Shown here: one piece after another, positions 5,714-7,815 of the stretch
Layout of the letters: every line of letters begins with the position of its first letter
Position numbering within the stretch: position 1 is the stretch's first letter
NCBI GenBank assembly: GCA_030039775.1
Contig: JASHUX010000004.1
Coordinates: 1 to 7,815, forward strand
DNA: 7,815 bases
Source of the DNA: Alphaproteobacteria bacterium
Lineage (GTDB): Bacteria > Pseudomonadota > Alphaproteobacteria > ATCC43930 > CGMCC-115725
Reading direction: 5' to 3'
Notes under the pieces: model-generated
Databases searched by the model: none
Told to the model about the DNA's origin: nothing
What the model saw: only the letters and a program-made list of their open reading frames with translations
Position numbers and translations under genes: made by a program

Positions 5714-6700
5714 ATGAAGCGCTGCGGTTATGTCGCTGCGGTCATTGCCGCAATCCTCTTGTCGATTGGGGCCGCGGCACAGGAACGGGTGGCGGTGCCG
5801 TCCTTCACGCCGCCGATGCCGCTCGCGTTTTTCCATCATGCCGGCGCCCGGGTGATGGTTATCGGCGACTTATATTTGCCCAAAGGAGCGGCCGGGCCGC
5901 TGCCGGCGATGGTGGTCATGCACGGCGCCGGCGGGATGATCGGCGCCTCGGGGCAACAAATGCGGGATTGGGCGACGGTGCTGCAAGGCTGGGGCGTTGC
6001 CGCGCTTGTGATCGACGGCTTCGGCCCACGCGGCGTCAGCGAGACCTACAGCGACGACGACCGGCTGCCGCTCTGGGACGACTTCGCCGACGGACTCGAG
6101 GCATTGAAGTTTCTGGCCGCCGATCCACGGTTCGACCGTTCGCGCATCGGCATTATCGGTTTTTCACGCGGCGCGCGCGTCGCCACCGACACGGCGCTGG
6201 AGACGATTCGGAAAAGCGTGTTCCGCGACGGGACCAAATTCGCCGTGCACATCGCTTTCTACGCCTCGGGCAACAGCCAGTTCCGCGACCGCGCGACGGA
6301 CGGCTCGCCGATGTTGTGGCTTCACGGCGAGGCGGACAATTACGTGCCCGTGAGGCCGGCGCAGGAATATGCCGACTGGTTCCGCAGCATGGGCAACCCC
6401 GTGACGTTCGTCGCCTATCCCGGCGCCTGTCACAATTTCGACGCCGTCGGCGGCTTTGTCGGTTATTCAGGCGCGGTTCAGAATGCCGGCCATTGCGATA
6501 TCGTGTTCGATCTGCCGACCGGAACCATCCTGCGCATGGACCATAAGCCCAACCCACCGAACGACGCGGCCGGCGTCCGCGCCTATCGTCAATCCTGCAT
6601 GACGCGGGGCGCCAATATGGGCGAGGACCGAACGGCGCGGGCCGCTGCGATCGCGCAGGTCCACGCCTTCCTGATGCAGCATTTTCACATCGCCGGATGA
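5714..6700 (+). CDS. Exported alpha/beta hydrolase, dienelactone hydrolase-like
   Basis: A 328-residue predicted serine hydrolase of unknown substrate. The ATG at 5714 has GAGG five bases upstream and begins a clear signal peptide: K2, R3, a hydrophobic core of Val, Ala, Ile and Leu, then AAA-Q, suggesting cleavage after A22 and a periplasmic product. There is no lipobox. HGAGG (70-74) resembles an oxyanion-hole loop. GFSRG gives nucleophile S151, HGEAD gives D208, and GACHNFD gives H240, completing a Ser-Asp-His triad. Classical dienelactone hydrolase has Cys as nucleophile, so the Ser points to the broader esterase/peptidase-like group. C261 and C295 might form a disulfide. It lies seven bases after hemH and overlaps hemJ by ATGA, so it is co-transcribed with haem genes. 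I know no established role for it in haem synthesis. Confidence 0.85.
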   Translation: MKRCGYVAAVIAAILLSIGAAAQERVAVPSFTPPMPLAFFHHAGARVMVIGDLYLPKGAAGPLPAMVVMHGAGGMIGASGQQMRDWATVLQGWGVAALVIDGFGPRGVSETYSDDDRLPLWDDFADGLEALKFLAADPRFDRSRIGIIGFSRGARVATDTALETIRKSVFRDGTKFAVHIAFYASGNSQFRDRATDGSPMLWLHGEADNYVPVRPAQEYADWFRSMGNPVTFVAYPGACHNFDAVGGFVGYSGAVQNAGHCDIVFDLPTGTILRMDHKPNPPNDAAGVRAYRQSCMTRGANMGEDRTARAAAIAQVHAFLMQHFHIAG

Positions 6701-7137
6701 GCTTCCTTTCCGCCGCCTATCCCTGGATCAAGGCCGCGCACATCGTCAGCGTGATCGCGTGGATGGCGGGGTTGCTTTATCTGCCGCGGCTCTACGTCTA
6801 TCACACCGACGCGGCGCCGGGCTCGGATAGCTCCGAGACTTTCAAGATCATGGAGCGGCGTCTGCTGCGCGGCATCATCAACCCCTCCATGGTCGTCGCC
6901 TGGGCGCTGGGCCTGTGGATGGTTTTCGAAGGCGGCTGGATAACAGCGCACTGGCTGCAGGCTAAGCTGCTGCTTGTTGTCGCACTTTCGGCGATCCACG
7001 GTATGTTGGCGCGCTGGACGGCAGATTTTGCTGCCGACCGCAATCGCCATTCGCAGCGGTTCTACCGAATCGTCAACGAAATGCCGGCAGTGTTGATGAT
7101 CGGGATTGTCATCCTGGTGGTGGTCAAGCCGTTTTGA
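6697..7137 (+). CDS. hemJ: Protoporphyrinogen IX oxidase, HemJ type (membrane protein, UPF0093)
   Basis: Oxidises protoporphyrinogen IX to protoporphyrin IX, supplying the substrate of HemH; HemJ replaces the HemG and HemY enzymes in most alphaproteobacteria. The 146-residue product has the family signature KAAHIVSVIAWMAGLLYLPR (12-31) with the essential-type histidine H15. It also has R58 in LLRGIINPS, K90 in WLQAKLLLV, and FYRIVNEMP (122-130). Hydrophobic stretches at about 12-30, 61-79, 87-104 and 129-144 suggest four membrane segments in the inner membrane. The start overlaps the preceding hydrolase stop as ATGA. It is the last gene of the haem group; I see no GC-rich hairpin with a T run after its stop. 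Confidence 0.95.
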   Translation: MSFLSAAYPWIKAAHIVSVIAWMAGLLYLPRLYVYHTDAAPGSDSSETFKIMERRLLRGIINPSMVVAWALGLWMVFEGGWITAHWLQAKLLLVVALSAIHGMLARWTADFAADRNRHSQRFYRIVNEMPAVLMIGIVILVVVKPF

Positions 7138-7357
7138 TGGGTGAAATTTTGCAAGATTGTCTCGGAACTATTGCGCTGGGCCTGAACTTTCCCTATGTTT
7201 CGTGCATCTCACCAAACGCAGGCCGATATCGGTTAGTCCCGTAGGGAACCTACCCGCTCCATCAGGCCCGAGCGCCTAAGCTCCGCCTCAAGACCTGCGT
7301 CCCTCCTCATTTATCATCGCGACCGGTATTCGCTTGGTCGCGCACAGGACGACCCGC
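7138..7357 (+). promoter_or_regulatory. Intergenic leader region upstream of rho
   Basis: This 220-base gap holds no convincing ORF. A possible promoter is TTGCGC (7171-7176) and TATGTT (7194-7199), spaced by 17 bases, a weak match at both hexamers. Downstream are a perfect 10-base palindrome CCGATATCGG (7223-7232) and a small interrupted hairpin (GGTT...AACC, 7231-7250). A 7-bp perfect stem follows (7318-7324 with 7336-7342). rho mRNA leaders are known sites of autoregulation in several bacteria, so a structured leader is plausible; the details here are inferred. No intrinsic terminator for the haem operon is evident, so read-through or Rho-dependent ending is possible. Confidence 0.4.
7318..7342 (+). 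repeat. Hairpin just upstream of the rho ribosome-binding site
   Basis: CGCGACC (7318-7324) is the exact reverse complement of GGTCGCG (7336-7342), with an 11-base loop. The stem ends three bases before AGGA (7346-7349), the likely Shine-Dalgarno of rho. It could affect ribosome access. There is no following T run, so it is not a typical intrinsic terminator. Confidence 0.5.
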
Positions 7358-7815
7358 ATGCGGGAAATGAAACTCCAGGACCTTAAAACCAAATCACCGG
7401 TCGAACTGCTCAGCTTTGCCGAAGAGCACACCGTCGAGAACGCCTCGACAATGCGCAAGCAGGAGCTGATGTTTGCCATCCTCAAGCAGCTCGCCACCAA
7501 GGAAATCGATATCATCGGCGAAGGCGTCGTCGAAGTGCTGCAGGACGGCTTCGGCTTTCTGCGGGCGCCGGAAGCGAATTATCTGCCGGGACCCGACGAC
7601 ATCTACGTCTCGCCTTCGCAGATCCGTCGCTTCGGGTTGCGCACCGGCGACACCATCGAGGGCGAAATCCGCAGCCCCAAGGAGGGCGAGCGCTACTTCG
7701 CCCTGCTCAAGGTCAACACGATCAACTTCGAAGACCCAGAAAAAGCGCGGCACAAAATCAATTTCGACAACCTGACGCCGCTCTATCCGGACGAGCGTCT
7801 GCGGATGGAATACGA
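7358..7815 (+). CDS. rho: Transcription termination factor Rho, N-terminal part
   Basis: Hexameric RNA-dependent ATPase that ends transcription. Only 152 complete codons lie in the window; the ATPase domain is beyond the right edge. Visible are the N-terminal helical Rho_N domain (about 5-48, with [17 protein letters not shown]) and the cold-shock-like RNA-binding domain (about 52-120). The latter contains LQDGFGFLR (61-69), [16 protein letters not shown] (77-92) and [14 protein letters not shown] (107-120), nearly identical to E. coli Rho and including primary RNA-site aromatics F65, F67 and Y83. The ATG at 7358 is preferred over the ATG at 7367 because AGGA lies eight bases upstream. It follows the haem group on the same strand but after a 220-base leader, so it probably has its own promoter. 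Confidence 0.97.
   Translation, partial: MREMKLQDLKTKSPVELLSFAEEHTVENASTMRKQELMFAILKQLATKEIDIIGEGVVEVLQDGFGFLRAPEANYLPGPDDIYVSPSQIRRFGLRTGDTIEGEIRSPKEGERYFALLKVNTINFEDPEKARHKINFDNLTPLYPDERLRMEY

Noticed and set aside
7138..7200. Intrinsic terminator after hemJ
   Set aside because: No GC-rich stem followed by a T run could be found after the stop codon.
7198..7215. Partial resemblance to a parS centromere site (TGTTTCGTG)
   Set aside because: Only one half is similar; the inverted second half of the parS palindrome is absent.

Overview
The window is about 7.8 kb of GC-rich DNA, roughly 65% G+C by eye, from an alphaproteobacterium. The evidence is the gene order dnaQ-coaE-aroE-maf-ppsR, then a divergent hemE-hemH-hemJ cluster, then rho. 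In alphaproteobacteria such as Caulobacter and Rickettsia, the ppsR-like gene ('RP001') and hemE flank the chromosomal replication origin. A Rhodospirillales-like lineage is possible, but the sequence does not settle the order or genus.

Left arm, minus strand, transcribed away from the centre: ppsR, maf, aroE and coaE are joined by successive 4-base ATGA overlaps. dnaQ follows 12 bases later and runs off the left edge. Every gene is intact except dnaQ, which is cut by the window. Their roles are carbon-flux control (PPDK regulation), nucleotide-pool cleaning, shikimate synthesis, coenzyme A synthesis and replication proofreading.

Centre, about 3219-3610: the only long non-coding stretch, and clearly more AT-rich than its surroundings. 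It holds one perfect DnaA box, a one-mismatch box overlapped by an IHF-like site, a weaker box, a run of CTA triplets leading into an AT-rich block, and a GANTC site. The layout and flanking genes make it the probable oriC. Genes on both sides point away from it.

Right arm, plus strand: hemE (uroporphyrinogen decarboxylase), hemH (ferrochelatase with a C-terminal Cys-x6-Cys-x-Cys), a secreted alpha/beta hydrolase of the dienelactone hydrolase type, and hemJ (protoporphyrinogen oxidase). They are tightly packed and probably one operon covering several late steps of haem synthesis. After a 220-base gap with a hairpin-bearing leader comes the start of rho, which runs off the right edge.

No mobile element, CRISPR array, tRNA, rRNA or defence system is visible. 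The most valuable content is the probable replication origin, the predicted iron-sulfur ferrochelatase, and the uncharacterised exported hydrolase inside the haem operon.
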